A stretch of DNA of 20,994 bases from Pseudomonadota bacterium (GTDB lineage Bacteria > Pseudomonadota > Alphaproteobacteria > Rhizobiales > Xanthobacteraceae), in contig JAEYAU010000301.1 of assembly GCA_023404705.1 (NCBI GenBank), forward strand, positions 1-20,994. Reading direction: 5' to 3'. The notes beneath the pieces are model-generated. The model worked only from the letters and a program-made list of their open reading frames with translations. It searched no databases and was not told the DNA's origin. Position 1 is the stretch's first letter; each line of letters opens with the position of its first letter. Below, one piece after another: positions 7,666 through 16,192 of the stretch. The position numbers were made by a program, and so were the translations under genes.

Positions 7666-7671
7666 GACGCT

Positions 7672-7677
7672 CTCCTT
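7672..7677 (-). promoter_or_regulatory. Ribosome binding site of the poly-glycine protein
   Basis: AAGGAG on the minus strand, six bases before the ATG at 7665. It supports both the start and the reality of this small gene. Confidence 0.7.
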
Positions 7678-7683
7678 TGCGTT

Positions 7684-7699
7684 GGCATTCGCTAATGCC
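7684..7699. promoter_or_regulatory. Inverted repeat GGCATT-CGCT-AATGCC before the poly-glycine gene
   Basis: A perfect 6-base inverted repeat with a four-base loop lies six bases upstream of the ribosome binding site of the gene at 7336-7665. It could be an operator or a 5'-leader hairpin that affects translation. No known regulator is assigned. Confidence 0.35.
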
Positions 7700-7831
7700 G
7701 GTTCGTCGGAGGCATCGATCGTCCGGTTCGTGCGCGAGAGCCATCCTCCATGCGATTGGTCCCGCAGCGCCCAGGCGTGCGCGCGTGGTCAATTCCGCGG
7801 CGGCGTGGCGACGCCGTTGCGGAGGCGCAGC

Positions 7832-7864
7832 GGCTCGAGCGACCCGATGCGGGCCGCTCGAGCT
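7832..7864 (-). terminator. Long hairpin downstream of the TIGR02594-like gene
   Basis: The arms 7832-7846 and 7850-7864 pair over about 15 positions around a three-base loop, with G-U wobbles on the minus strand. It begins about 22 bases past the stop of the gene at 7887-8420. There is no U-tract, so termination strength is doubtful. The remaining sequence of 7666-7886 shows nothing else apart from the inverted repeat and ribosome binding site listed separately. Confidence 0.5.
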
Positions 7865-7886
7865 CATCCTGTGGCGGAGAGGTGGA

Positions 7887-8420
7887 TCAGCCGGGCGTGC
7901 GCCAGGCGATGATGCGGCGGGCCGGATAGCAGCCGTAGCCGGTCGTGCGATTGTGGTTGCCGGAGAGCACCTGATAGCCGCCCTCACAGGTCCCCGTGAC
8001 GATTCCGACATGGCCTCGCATCACGGCGATCGCACCGGTCGTGCCGGGCGCTGTCGCTCGCCCATAGCTCGCCCAGGAACGGGACAGGTTGCCGTTCGGG
8101 TTGTCCGGCAATCCGCTCTGACGCACGACGTGGCGCATGAAAGCGCCGCACCACCGCCGGCCCCTGCCGGTCGGATTGCGCCCGATATACATCTGGGCGG
8201 TGGCAGCGATCCCGGTGGCAGCGATGCCGGTCGCGGCGGTCCCGGTTGATGCGAATCCTTCGGTCGCGGGAACCGACCTGTGGATACGGCCGCGCGACAT
8301 CTTCACCTTGGTCGCCGGGCTTGGCGCGACATTCGCGTATCTATCGTCGGGAGCGGCTTGTGCGGAAATGGCGGGAGTGAGAACGAACGCAGTCGTGCAG
8401 AGAACGCGAAACAAATTCAT
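7887..8420 (-). CDS. Secreted TIGR02594-like (NlpC/P60-CHAP type) cysteine peptidase
   Basis: A 177-residue exported protein. Residues 1-22 form a signal peptide ending ISAQA. A low-complexity linker (about 58-75) repeats TGIAA. The C-terminal domain has WCGAFMRHVVRQSG (Cys91 as likely nucleophile) and GHVGIVTG (His137 as likely base), the layout of TIGR02594-type NlpC/P60 relatives. These often act on peptidoglycan peptides or accompany such enzymes. The segment between (NLSRSWASYGR) matches the usual S-x-S/A-W-xx-WG region of that group. The domain is complete, but the linker is unlike catalytic family members. It has its own hairpin downstream and a candidate stress promoter upstream. Periplasmic or secreted cell-wall hydrolase is my best reading; the family call is from motif memory. 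Confidence 0.78.
   Translation of the reverse strand: MNLFRVLCTTAFVLTPAISAQAAPDDRYANVAPSPATKVKMSRGRIHRSVPATEGFASTGTAATGIAATGIAATAQMYIGRNPTGRGRRWCGAFMRHVVRQSGLPDNPNGNLSRSWASYGRATAPGTTGAIAVMRGHVGIVTGTCEGGYQVLSGNHNRTTGYGCYPARRIIAWRTPG
8197..8256. repeat. 15-base tandem repeat inside the peptidase linker
   Basis: Three good copies and one degenerate copy of a 15-base unit (consensus CCGGTGGCAGCGATG) run in frame and encode the TGIAA-type linker. Copies one and two differ at only two positions, which suggests recent duplication. Confidence 0.75.
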
Positions 8421-8460
8421 GCTTTGATTGACCCTACGAGGTTGGAGCCCCGGGGCGATG

Positions 8461-8485
8461 AACAGCGCGTTTGTGATTTCGTTCC
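8461..8485 (-). promoter_or_regulatory. Candidate EcfG-type (general stress sigma) promoter
   Basis: On the minus strand GGAAC (8481-8485) is followed after 16 bases by TGTT (8461-8464), close to the alphaproteobacterial EcfG pattern GGAAC-N16/17-CGTT. It lies about 40 bases before the start of the secreted peptidase at 8420, at a sensible distance. The first base of the -10 element deviates. Short motif, so moderate confidence. Confidence 0.4.
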
Positions 8486-8552
8486 GGCAAAAGCGGGGTT
8501 TTTCTGCGCCGCGCGTGCGATACCTGACTTTCGTCCTGAGTATGCGGTTGCA

Positions 8553-8565
8553 TCACCAAAGGTGA
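8553..8565. promoter_or_regulatory. Small inverted repeat TCACC-AAA-GGTGA
   Basis: A perfect 5-base inverted repeat lies between the leuD-like gene and the secreted peptidase. It could be an operator or chance; no regulator is assigned. The rest of 8421-8609 holds only the candidate EcfG promoter; no convincing terminator for the leuD-like gene was found. Confidence 0.25.
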
Positions 8566-8609
8566 CCACGCGCGTCGGTTGAGCGGCGCACGCGAGCGCG
8601 GCCGGCGGC

Positions 8610-9212
8610 CTAACCCTGCCTTGTAGGTCTCGCCCAGGGACGCAATGCCTGATCGCGTGTCGCGAAGTCGCCAATCGCCTCCGCATAGGTCTGCGTGAGA
8701 TCGAGATCGTCCCAGCCGTTGAGCAGCTTGATGCGGCGCACCGGCTCGATGGCAAACGGCAGCGAGAGCTCGGCGCTCGCGATCGTGCAGGCTTCGAGAT
8801 CGACGCGAGCGTGGCCTGTCGTCTCGGCCGCCCGGCTCAGTGCTTCGATCTGATCTTCGCTGATCACCGCAGTGAGCAGTCCATTGCTCACTGCATTGCC
8901 TGCGAAGATATCGCCGAAGCTCGTCGCGACGACGCAGCGGATTCCGAAATCGACCAGCGCATAGACCGCGGCTTCGCGCGACGAGCCGACGCCGAAGGCG
9001 CGGCGCGCGATCAGCACCGTGGCGCCGGGCCGTATCGGAAAGTCTTCGCGTACCGCTCCATCGGCAGCGACGCGCAGATCGCGGAACAGATACTCGCCCA
9101 AGCCCTCCGCGCGCGGCACCTTCAGGTAGCGCGCAGGCAGAATCTGGTCGGTGTCGACATTGTCGAGCCGCAGCACCGCGGCTGGACCTTCGAGCTGGCG
9201 GAGCGGCTGCAT
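8610..9212 (-). CDS. LeuD-like aconitase-superfamily small subunit
   Basis: A 200-residue swivel-domain subunit, matching LeuD length (about 201). It pairs with the LeuC-like protein to isomerise or hydrate a hydroxy-dicarboxylate; in leucine synthesis this is 2- to 3-isopropylmalate. Family motifs are visible: NVDTDQILP (18-26), GVGSSREAA (74-82) and SFGDIFAGNAVSNGLL (98-113). The usual GCGSSREHAPW is altered: Val replaces Cys and, more tellingly, Ala replaces the His after Glu. The ATG at 9212 overlaps the upstream gene's TGA as TGATG, so the two subunits are translationally coupled. No leuA or leuB is near, and the neighbours are catabolic, so dimethylmaleate hydratase, methyl-aconitate hydratase or citraconate-type activity is equally possible. 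Confidence 0.88.
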   Translation of the reverse strand: MQPLRQLEGPAAVLRLDNVDTDQILPARYLKVPRAEGLGEYLFRDLRVAADGAVREDFPIRPGATVLIARRAFGVGSSREAAVYALVDFGIRCVVATSFGDIFAGNAVSNGLLTAVISEDQIEALSRAAETTGHARVDLEACTIASAELSLPFAIEPVRRIKLLNGWDDLDLTQTYAEAIGDFATRDQALRPWARPTRQG

Positions 9213-10612
9213 CAGCGTGTCTCCCGCAGCAGCGGCCGCACATCCGCGAGATGCCCGGTCACGGCAGCCGCCGCCACCATAGCGGGGGACATCAGATGCG
9301 TGCGCGCCCCGGGTCCCTGTCGGCCGCGGAAATTGCGGTTGGTGGTCGAGGCGCAACGCTCGCCAGGCGGCACGATGTCGCCATTGATGCCGACGCACAT
9401 GGAGCAGCCCGAGGCGACCCACTCGAGCCCGGCCTCCGTGAAGATGCGGTCGAGCCCTTCCTGCTCGGCCTGCGCCTTCACGAGCGAGGAGCCCGGCGAG
9501 ACGAGCCCAGGCACCTTCGCCCTGCGCCCTGCGAGCACGGACGCAGCCGCGCGCAGATCCTCGATGCGCGCATTGGTGCAGGAGCCGATGAACACGCGAT
9601 CGACGCGGATCTCGCTCAGCTTCTGGCCGGGATCGAGGCCCATATAGTCGAGCGCCGCGCGCACGCTCTCGGCGCGCGCCGGATCGCTCTCGCGTCCCGG
9701 ATCGGGAACGCGGGCATCGATCGGCAGCGCGTCCTCCGGGCTCGTGCCCCAGGTCACGACCGGCGCGATCGCGGCGCCATCGAGCGCGACCTCGCGATCG
9801 AAGTCAGCGTCGGCATCCGAGGGCAGGGCAGACCAAGCTTCTACCGCACGATCGAATGCGTCGCCGTGGGGCGCGAACGGCCGCCCCTCCAGATACGCGA
9901 ACGTGGTCGCGTCCGGCGCCACCATCCCGCAACGCGCGCCGCACTCGATCGACATGTTGCAGAGCGTAAGCCGCCCTTCCATGCTGAGGGCGCGGATTGC
10001 GCTGCCCGCGTATTCGATCGCATGCCCCTGTGCGCCATTGGCGCCGATCCGGGCGATGATCGAGAGGATGATGTCCTTGGCCGCGATGCCGGGTGCGAGC
10101 GCGCCGTCCACGCTCACGCGCATGCGCTTCGGCTTCGTCTGCCACAGCGTCTGCGTCGCGAGCACATGCGCGACCTCTGAGGCGCCGATGCCGAACGCAA
10201 AGGCGCCGAACGCGCCGTGCGTCGAGGTGTGGCTGTCGCCGCAGACGATCAGCAGGCCCGGCAGTGTGAGCCCTTGCTCCGGCCCCACCACATGCACGAT
10301 GCCCTGGCGCGGATCGTCGAGCCCGAACAGGGTGACGCCATGGGCGCCCGTGTTGGCGACGAGCTGGTCGACCATGCGCGCGATCGCGGCGTCGGCGATC
10401 CCGCCGCCGCGCCGCGTCGGTACATAATGGTCGGCGATGCCGAAGGTGAGGTCGGGCCGCGCGACCGTGCCGCCGCGCCCGCGCAGCTTGTCGAAGGCGT
10501 GAAAGGAGCCCTCGTGCACGAAATGGCGGTCGACCCAGAGCAGCGACTGCCCGTCCTCGCGCCGCACGATCTCGTGGCTCTGCCACAACTTGTCGAAGAG
10601 AGTGAGCCTCAT
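9212..10612 (-). CDS. LeuC-like aconitase-superfamily large subunit (4Fe-4S)
   Basis: A 466-residue iron-sulfur hydro-lyase subunit, the same length as E. coli LeuC. Cluster ligands are Cys345 (FIGSCTNARIEDLR), Cys403 and Cys406 (SGCSMCVGIN). The conserved GERCASTTNRNFRGRQG (417-433) and CGDSHTSTHGAFGAFAFGIG (124-143) are intact. The N-terminal active-site region reads VDRHFVHEGSFHAFDKLR, where biosynthetic LeuC normally has VHEVTSPQAFDGLR, so it is a divergent family member. The ATG at 10612 gives the family length; an in-frame ATG at 10669 has no ribosome binding site. Transcribed away from the GntR regulator, which probably controls it. Leucine biosynthesis cannot be ruled out, but context favours a catabolic hydratase. 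Confidence 0.9.
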   Translation of the reverse strand: MRLTLFDKLWQSHEIVRREDGQSLLWVDRHFVHEGSFHAFDKLRGRGGTVARPDLTFGIADHYVPTRRGGGIADAAIARMVDQLVANTGAHGVTLFGLDDPRQGIVHVVGPEQGLTLPGLLIVCGDSHTSTHGAFGAFAFGIGASEVAHVLATQTLWQTKPKRMRVSVDGALAPGIAAKDIILSIIARIGANGAQGHAIEYAGSAIRALSMEGRLTLCNMSIECGARCGMVAPDATTFAYLEGRPFAPHGDAFDRAVEAWSALPSDADADFDREVALDGAAIAPVVTWGTSPEDALPIDARVPDPGRESDPARAESVRAALDYMGLDPGQKLSEIRVDRVFIGSCTNARIEDLRAAASVLAGRRAKVPGLVSPGSSLVKAQAEQEGLDRIFTEAGLEWVASGCSMCVGINGDIVPPGERCASTTNRNFRGRQGPGARTHLMSPAMVAAAAVTGHLADVRPLLRETR

Positions 10613-10669
10613 ACCCGATGCAATGGCCTCTTCCGCGCGTGCACGCAAATGATGCGCCGTGCTTCCCAT

Positions 10670-10698
10670 TTGACATTGTCTGCACAGCCTCATCAAAT
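10670..10698 (+). promoter_or_regulatory. Candidate sigma-70 promoter of the GntR-led operon
   Basis: TTGACA (10670-10675) matches the -35 consensus exactly. After 17 bases comes TCAAAT (10693-10698), four of six matches to TATAAT. Expected transcription starts near 10705, leaving a leader of about 38 bases with a strong ribosome binding site before ATG 10743. The AT-rich TATATT on the opposite strand (10696-10701) may serve the divergent leuCD-like pair. Confidence 0.55.
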
Positions 10699-10722
10699 AT
10701 AGTCTGCAAAAAGGACAAAGTC
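10672..10722. promoter_or_regulatory. Candidate GntR operator region
   Basis: The divergent promoter region contains a 9-base palindrome GACATTGTC (10672-10680) overlapping the -35 box, a second GAC-AAA-GTC (10714-10722) near the transcription start, and two direct copies of GTCTGCA (10679-10685, 10702-10708) 23 bases apart. Repressors of the GntR/HutC group bind short palindromes in such positions. Which of these is bound cannot be told here. Confidence 0.4.
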
Positions 10723-10724
10723 TC

Positions 10725-10732
10725 GGGGGAGG
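10725..10732 (+). promoter_or_regulatory. Ribosome binding site of the GntR regulator
   Basis: GGGGGAGG, ten bases before ATG 10743. It supports that start over the longer, out-of-frame alternatives upstream. Confidence 0.65.
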
Positions 10733-10742
10733 CGCGAACCGC

Positions 10743-11564
10743 ATGCAGCGGCTCGCTGACGGCAAGGCCCGGCAGATCTACCTGGTGCTGCGCGACCGCA
10801 TCACCAGCGGCGCCATGCCCTATGGCGAGAAGCTGCCGCCGGAGCCCGCGCTTGCCGAAACTCATGGCGTCGCGCGCATCACGGTGCGGCGCGCCCTGGC
10901 GCGGCTCGCGGCCGAAGGCCTCGTCGAGCGGCGTCCGTCCGCCGGCACGCGCGTGGTGTTCGAGCGCACCGCGCCGCCCGTGACGGCCGACATTGCCAAT
11001 GTGCTGGCCGCGCTGAAGGAGATGGGCCGGCGCACCGGCGTGCGGCTTCTCTCGTTCGCCTATGACGAAGCGCCGCCGCCGATCGCCGAGGCGCTCGGCC
11101 TCGGCGCCCGCGAGCGCACGCAGCGCTCCGTGCGCGTGCGCCTGGTCGACGGCGCGCCGTTCTCGTACCTGACGACGCACGTGCCGGAGCGCATCGGCCG
11201 CACTTACTCGGAGGCCGAGCTGGCGACGCAGCCGTTACTGGCCTTGCTCGACCGCTCGAAGGTGAAGGCCGACCGTGCCACCCAGACCATCGGCGCGGCG
11301 CTCGCCACACCCGAGGTCGCGCAGGCGCTCGAGGTCGATGTCGGCGCGCCCTTGCTCGAGCTCACGCGCGTCGTGTTCGATCAGGCCGGGCAGGGCGTCG
11401 AGCATCTGCACGCCTTCTATCGGCCGGACCGCTACAATTTCCGCATGGATCTGGCGCGCACCGGAATCCGGGGCGAGCCCGAATGGTCGCCGATCGGCGG
11501 CATCGTCTGGCCGAAGCCGCCGCGCAAGAAGAAGCCGAAGAGCACCAAACGGGTGCCGCAGTGA
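10743..11564 (+). CDS. GntR-family (HutC/UTRA) transcriptional regulator
   Basis: A 273-residue ligand-responsive regulator. The N-terminal winged helix (about 8-72) has the GntR signature: YLVLRDRITSG, GEKLPPEPALAE, THGVARITVRRAL, and a wing GLVERRPSAGTRV. The C-terminal UTRA effector domain (about 95-240) contains ERTQRSVRVRLVDGAPFSYLTTHVP and ends with YRPDRYNFRMDL. This is the HutC subfamily layout, usually a repressor released by a substrate or pathway intermediate. An extra lysine/arginine-rich tail (about 258-270, PKPPRKKKPKSTKR) is unusual for the family. It sits between the divergent leuCD-like genes and the transporter/enzyme operon, 32 bases before the binding protein, and so probably controls both. 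Effector unknown. Confidence 0.92.
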   Translation: MQRLADGKARQIYLVLRDRITSGAMPYGEKLPPEPALAETHGVARITVRRALARLAAEGLVERRPSAGTRVVFERTAPPVTADIANVLAALKEMGRRTGVRLLSFAYDEAPPPIAEALGLGARERTQRSVRVRLVDGAPFSYLTTHVPERIGRTYSEAELATQPLLALLDRSKVKADRATQTIGAALATPEVAQALEVDVGAPLLELTRVVFDQAGQGVEHLHAFYRPDRYNFRMDLARTGIRGEPEWSPIGGIVWPKPPRKKKPKSTKRVPQ

Positions 11565-11581
11565 GAAAAGCGTCGAACACC

Positions 11582-11590
11582 GGAGAGGAG
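11582..11590 (+). promoter_or_regulatory. Ribosome binding site fixing the start of the binding protein
   Basis: GGAGAGGAG, six bases before ATG 11597. It selects this start over the open frame that reaches back into the regulator gene. Confidence 0.7.
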
Positions 11591-11596
11591 CTGTCG

Positions 11597-12820
11597 ATGT
11601 CCGAGCGTCCCATGAAACTCAATCGCCGCAAGTTCATGCAATCCAGTGCCGCGCTCGCCGTCGGCAGCGTGGCCATGCCGACCGTGCTGCGCGCGCAGGC
11701 AGCGCCGATCAAGATCGGCATCCTGCAGCCCGTTACGGGCGCGCTCGCCTATGACGGCCAGCAGGGCCGCATCGGCGCCGAGGCCGCGATCCGCGACATC
11801 AACGCGGCCGGCGGTATCAAGTCGCTCGGCGGCGCCAAGCTCGAGATGGTGTTCGGCGATGCGCGCTCGACGCCCGAAGCCGGGACGCAGGAGGTCGAGC
11901 GCATGCAGGGCGAGGGCGTCGCGGCCATCGTCGGCGGCTTCGCCTCGCCGATCTGCCTCGCCGCGACGCAAGCGGCCGCGCGTTACGATCTGCCCTACAT
12001 CGTCGACGTCGGCGTGTCCGACCAGATCGTCAAGCGCGGGCTGAAGAACACCTTCCGCTTCGGCCCGGGCTTCGGCACCGTCGCGACCCAGGCGCTCGAC
12101 AACCTCGCGAAGCTCAACGACGCGGCCGGCAAGCCGGCGAAGACCGTCGTGCTGGTGCACGAGGACGGCCTGTTCGGCTCCGGACTCGCCAAGCTGATGG
12201 CCGCCGAACTGCCGAAGCGCGGCTTCGAGGTGCTGGACACAATCGCGCACCCGACGCCGACGCGCGACATGTCGAACGTGGCGCTGCAGATCAAGGCGAA
12301 GAACCCGGATCTCGTCATCCCGTCGAGCTACTACGGCGAGTTCGTGCTGCTCTCGCGCACCATGCAGCAGCAGCGCATCCGGCCGAAAGGCATTTACGCG
12401 GTGCTCAACGGCGCAGCGTCGAACTTCCGCTTCGTGAAGGAATTTCCGGAGGCTGCCAACAACGTGATGGACTGCAATCACTGGCACGACCCGCGCAAGC
12501 CGAAGTCGCTCGAGCTGCGCAAGGAGGTCGAAGGGAAGGGCAATTTCTGGACCTACAATATCCCGATGAACTATTCGGCCGTGCTGCTGCTCGCCGACGC
12601 GATCGAGCGCGCCAAGTCGGCGGACCGCACCAAGATCACCGAGGCGCTCGCGAGCTCGACCTTCGCGGGCCACATCATGCCGTACGGCCCGACCAAGTTC
12701 GTCGACGGCCAGAACACCGGCGCCGCGCCCGTCAACACGCAGGTGCAGGGGAACGACATCAAGGTGATCTTCCCCGAGACCTTCGCGGATGCGAAGCCCG
12801 TGTTTCCGGTGCCGGCGTAA
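11597..12820 (+). CDS. Liv-type ABC transporter substrate-binding protein (Tat-exported)
   Basis: A 407-residue periplasmic binding protein of the branched-chain amino acid / amide group (Peripla_BP_6). The N terminus has a twin-arginine signal, NRRKFMQ followed by a hydrophobic stretch and cleavage near LRAQA (residue 35). The mature domain opens IKIGILQPVTGALAYDGQQGRIGAEAAIRDINAAGG, the standard LivK-like first strand and helix. Later motifs are VAAIVGGFASP and a ligand loop around ARYDLPYIVDVGVSDQI. Its position before two permeases and two ATPases shows it is the capture component. In this family, ligands include amino acids, amides, urea, aromatic acids and dicarboxylates. With the catabolic genes downstream, the ligand is likely the pathway substrate rather than leucine. 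Confidence 0.93.
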   Translation: MSERPMKLNRRKFMQSSAALAVGSVAMPTVLRAQAAPIKIGILQPVTGALAYDGQQGRIGAEAAIRDINAAGGIKSLGGAKLEMVFGDARSTPEAGTQEVERMQGEGVAAIVGGFASPICLAATQAAARYDLPYIVDVGVSDQIVKRGLKNTFRFGPGFGTVATQALDNLAKLNDAAGKPAKTVVLVHEDGLFGSGLAKLMAAELPKRGFEVLDTIAHPTPTRDMSNVALQIKAKNPDLVIPSSYYGEFVLLSRTMQQQRIRPKGIYAVLNGAASNFRFVKEFPEAANNVMDCNHWHDPRKPKSLELRKEVEGKGNFWTYNIPMNYSAVLLLADAIERAKSADRTKITEALASSTFAGHIMPYGPTKFVDGQNTGAAPVNTQVQGNDIKVIFPETFADAKPVFPVPA

Positions 12821-12840
12821 GCGCAGGTCCGCGCTGTCGT

Positions 12841-12867
12841 CCTGAAGGCGCCTCGCGCGCCTTCAGG
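12841..12867 (+). repeat. Perfect 11-base hairpin between binding protein and permease genes
   Basis: CCTGAAGGCGC and GCGCCTTCAGG pair perfectly around CTCGC. There is no U-tract. The position, 20 bases after the binding-protein stop and inside the operon, resembles intercistronic stem-loops that stabilise the upstream mRNA and give excess binding protein over membrane subunits. It may be a copy of a scattered palindromic element. Confidence 0.65.
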
Positions 12868-12891
12868 TGACGCGCGCCGCGAGTCACAGTG

Positions 12892-13764
12892 ATGTTTTCG
12901 CCCGAGATCGTCATCACGGCCGTGCTTAACGGCCTGCTCACCGGCGGGGTCTACGCGCTGGTGGCGCTCGGGCTCACGCTCATCTATGGCGTGCTGCACA
13001 TTATCAACTTCGCGCATGGCGCGCTGCTCACGGCCGCCATGTTCGCGGTGCTGGTGCTGCGGCTCGGCTTCGGCATCGACCCTTACGTCGCGATCCTGAT
13101 CCTGACGCCGCTGTTCTTCGCCCTCGGCTACGCGCTGCAGCGCTTCGTCATCGGCCCGGCGAGCCACGGCAGCGACGCCAACATTCTGCTGGTCACGCTC
13201 GGCCTCTCGATCGTCATCGAGAATGCGCTGCTCGCCGTCTTCCGCTCCGATACGCGCTCGATCGACGTGCCCTATGCCTTCTCGTCCATCGATATCGGCA
13301 TCGCGCTGCTGGCGCTGCCGCGCGTGATCGCGCTCGGCGTGTCCATCGGCGTCGCGCTCTTGCTCTGGGCGCTGCTGGCGCTCACCGACATCGGCAAGGC
13401 CATCCGCGCCGTCGCTAAGGAGAAGCTCGGGGCCGCGCTGGTCGGCATCGACGTCGCCCACGTCTATGCGGTGACCTTCGGCCTGGGCACGGCCTGTCTC
13501 GCGGTCGCGGCCTGTCTGCTGATGCCGACCTTCTACGTGACGCCGCGCGTCGGCAACGCCTTCGTCTTCGTTGCCTTCACGATCGTGGTGCTCGGCGGCA
13601 TGGGCTCGATCCCGGGCGCACTGCTCGGCGGCCTGTTCATCGGCGTCGTCGAGAGCCTGAGCGGTCTCTATTTCGGCGAGAGCCTCGGCCAGATCGGCAT
13701 CTTTGCGATCTTCATCGCGATCCTCCTGTTCCGCCCGACCGGGCTGTTCGGGGCGCGCGCATGA
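12892..13764 (+). CDS. Liv-type ABC transporter permease (LivH-like)
   Basis: A 290-residue inner-membrane permease. It begins PEIVITAVLNGLLTGGVYALVALGLTLIYGVLHIINFAHG, the LivH hallmark including NFAHG. About eight membrane segments follow. The cytoplasmic coupling segment reads GKAIRAVAKEKLGAALVGIDVAHVY. The C-terminal part has VLGGMGSIPGALLGGLFIGVVE, as in the family. The ATG at 12892 is directly preceded by an in-frame GTG (12889) that could also be used; the ribosome binding site is weak (GAG at 12881). The stop overlaps the next start as ATGA. It forms the channel with the LivM-like protein. Confidence 0.93.
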   Translation: MFSPEIVITAVLNGLLTGGVYALVALGLTLIYGVLHIINFAHGALLTAAMFAVLVLRLGFGIDPYVAILILTPLFFALGYALQRFVIGPASHGSDANILLVTLGLSIVIENALLAVFRSDTRSIDVPYAFSSIDIGIALLALPRVIALGVSIGVALLLWALLALTDIGKAIRAVAKEKLGAALVGIDVAHVYAVTFGLGTACLAVAACLLMPTFYVTPRVGNAFVFVAFTIVVLGGMGSIPGALLGGLFIGVVESLSGLYFGESLGQIGIFAIFIAILLFRPTGLFGARA

Positions 13765-14725
13765 AGGACTTCGCGCCGATCGTGATCGTCATCGCGCTGC
13801 TGGCGCTGATCCCGCCACTCGTCACCTCGAACACGCTGCTCAACTTCCTGGTCTTCACGCTGATCATCGCGATCGCGGCGCAGGGCTGGAACCTGCTCGC
13901 CGGCTATGGCGGCCAGTATTCCTTCGGCCATGCCGTGTTCTTTGGCACCGGCGCTTACACGACGGCCGTGCTGCAGGTCCATGCCGGCCTGAATGCCTGG
14001 CTCACTTTCGGCCTCGGCATCGCGGCTGGCGCGCTCATCGGCTTCGTCATCGGCTTCCTCTCGTTCCGCTCCGGCCTGCGCGGCTCCTACTTCGCGCTCG
14101 TCACGCTGGCCTTCGCGGAAGTTTTCCGCATCGTCGCGAATGCCTGGGGGCTGACGGGCGGCGCGGCCGGCATCCTGATCAAGCTCGACGTGCGCCCCGA
14201 GAACTTCCAGTTCCAGAGCCGCGGCGCCTTCGTCTGGATCGCGCTGGCCATCGTCGCCGTCGTCCTGCTCGCCACCCGCGCCATCGAGCGCGCGCGCTTC
14301 GGCGCCTATCTCATGGCCGTGCGGGAAAACGAGGATGCGGCGCGCGCGCTCGGCGTCGATCCGTTACGCGTGAAGCTCGCCGCCATCACGCTTTCGGCCG
14401 CCATCACGGCGGCCGCGGGCTGCCTCTATGCGCAATACTTTCTCTTCCTCGATGCCAATATCGCCTACGGCGCCTGGATCTCGGTCGAGGCCCTGGTCGC
14501 GCCGATCATCGGCGGCCTCGGCACCGTGTTCGGCCCGCTCGTCGGCGCGCTCGCGCTGCAGGGGCTCGGCCACCTCACGAGCCATGCGGCCGGACAGATC
14601 CCCGGCATCGATCTCGTCGTGTTCGGCACCCTGCTGATCGTCATGGTCGCGTTTGCGCCGGACGGGATCATGGGCCTGCTCAAGCGCCTGTGGCGGCCGC
14701 GCGCCAAGCCCGCGGAGGCCGTGTG

Positions 14726-14726
<1 letters not shown>
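13761..14726 (+). CDS. Liv-type ABC transporter permease (LivM-like)
   Basis: A 321-residue permease, second half of the transporter channel. Family features: AAQGWNLLAGYGGQYSFGHAVFFGTGAYT near the N terminus, SGLRGSYFALVTLAFAEVFRIV in the middle, and the cytoplasmic coupling segment GAYLMAVRENEDAARALGVDPLRVKL. The C-terminal part has IIGGLGTVFGPLVGAL. Roughly nine hydrophobic segments can be seen. It ends in a short basic tail (RLWRPRAKP). Its ATG overlaps the LivH-like stop (ATGA) and its stop overlaps the next ATG (TGATG), so synthesis of the subunits is coupled. Confidence 0.93.
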
Positions 14727-16181
<1,455 letters not shown>

Positions 16182-16182
16182 T

Positions 16183-16187
16183 GGAGG
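16183..16187 (+). promoter_or_regulatory. Ribosome binding site choosing the MmgE/PrpD start
   Basis: GGAGG lies five bases before ATG 16193 and only two bases after the beginning of ATG 16181. It therefore favours 16193 as the true start, leaving 11 bases between the LivF-like stop and this start. Confidence 0.55.
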
Positions 16188-16192
16188 ACGCC

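Noticed and set aside
11432..12673. 413-codon minus-strand open frame opposite the binding protein
   Set aside because: Antisense shadow of a clear LivK-like gene; no motif or ribosome binding site.
12841..12867. Intrinsic terminator between the binding protein and the permease
   Set aside because: The stem is perfect but lacks a U-tract and lies inside a co-directional transporter operon, so full termination is unlikely.
13703..14725. Upstream extension of the LivG-like frame into the permease genes
   Set aside because: It overlaps the LivM-like gene out of frame; the ATG at 14726 precedes the normal LivG N terminus and overlaps the LivM-like stop.
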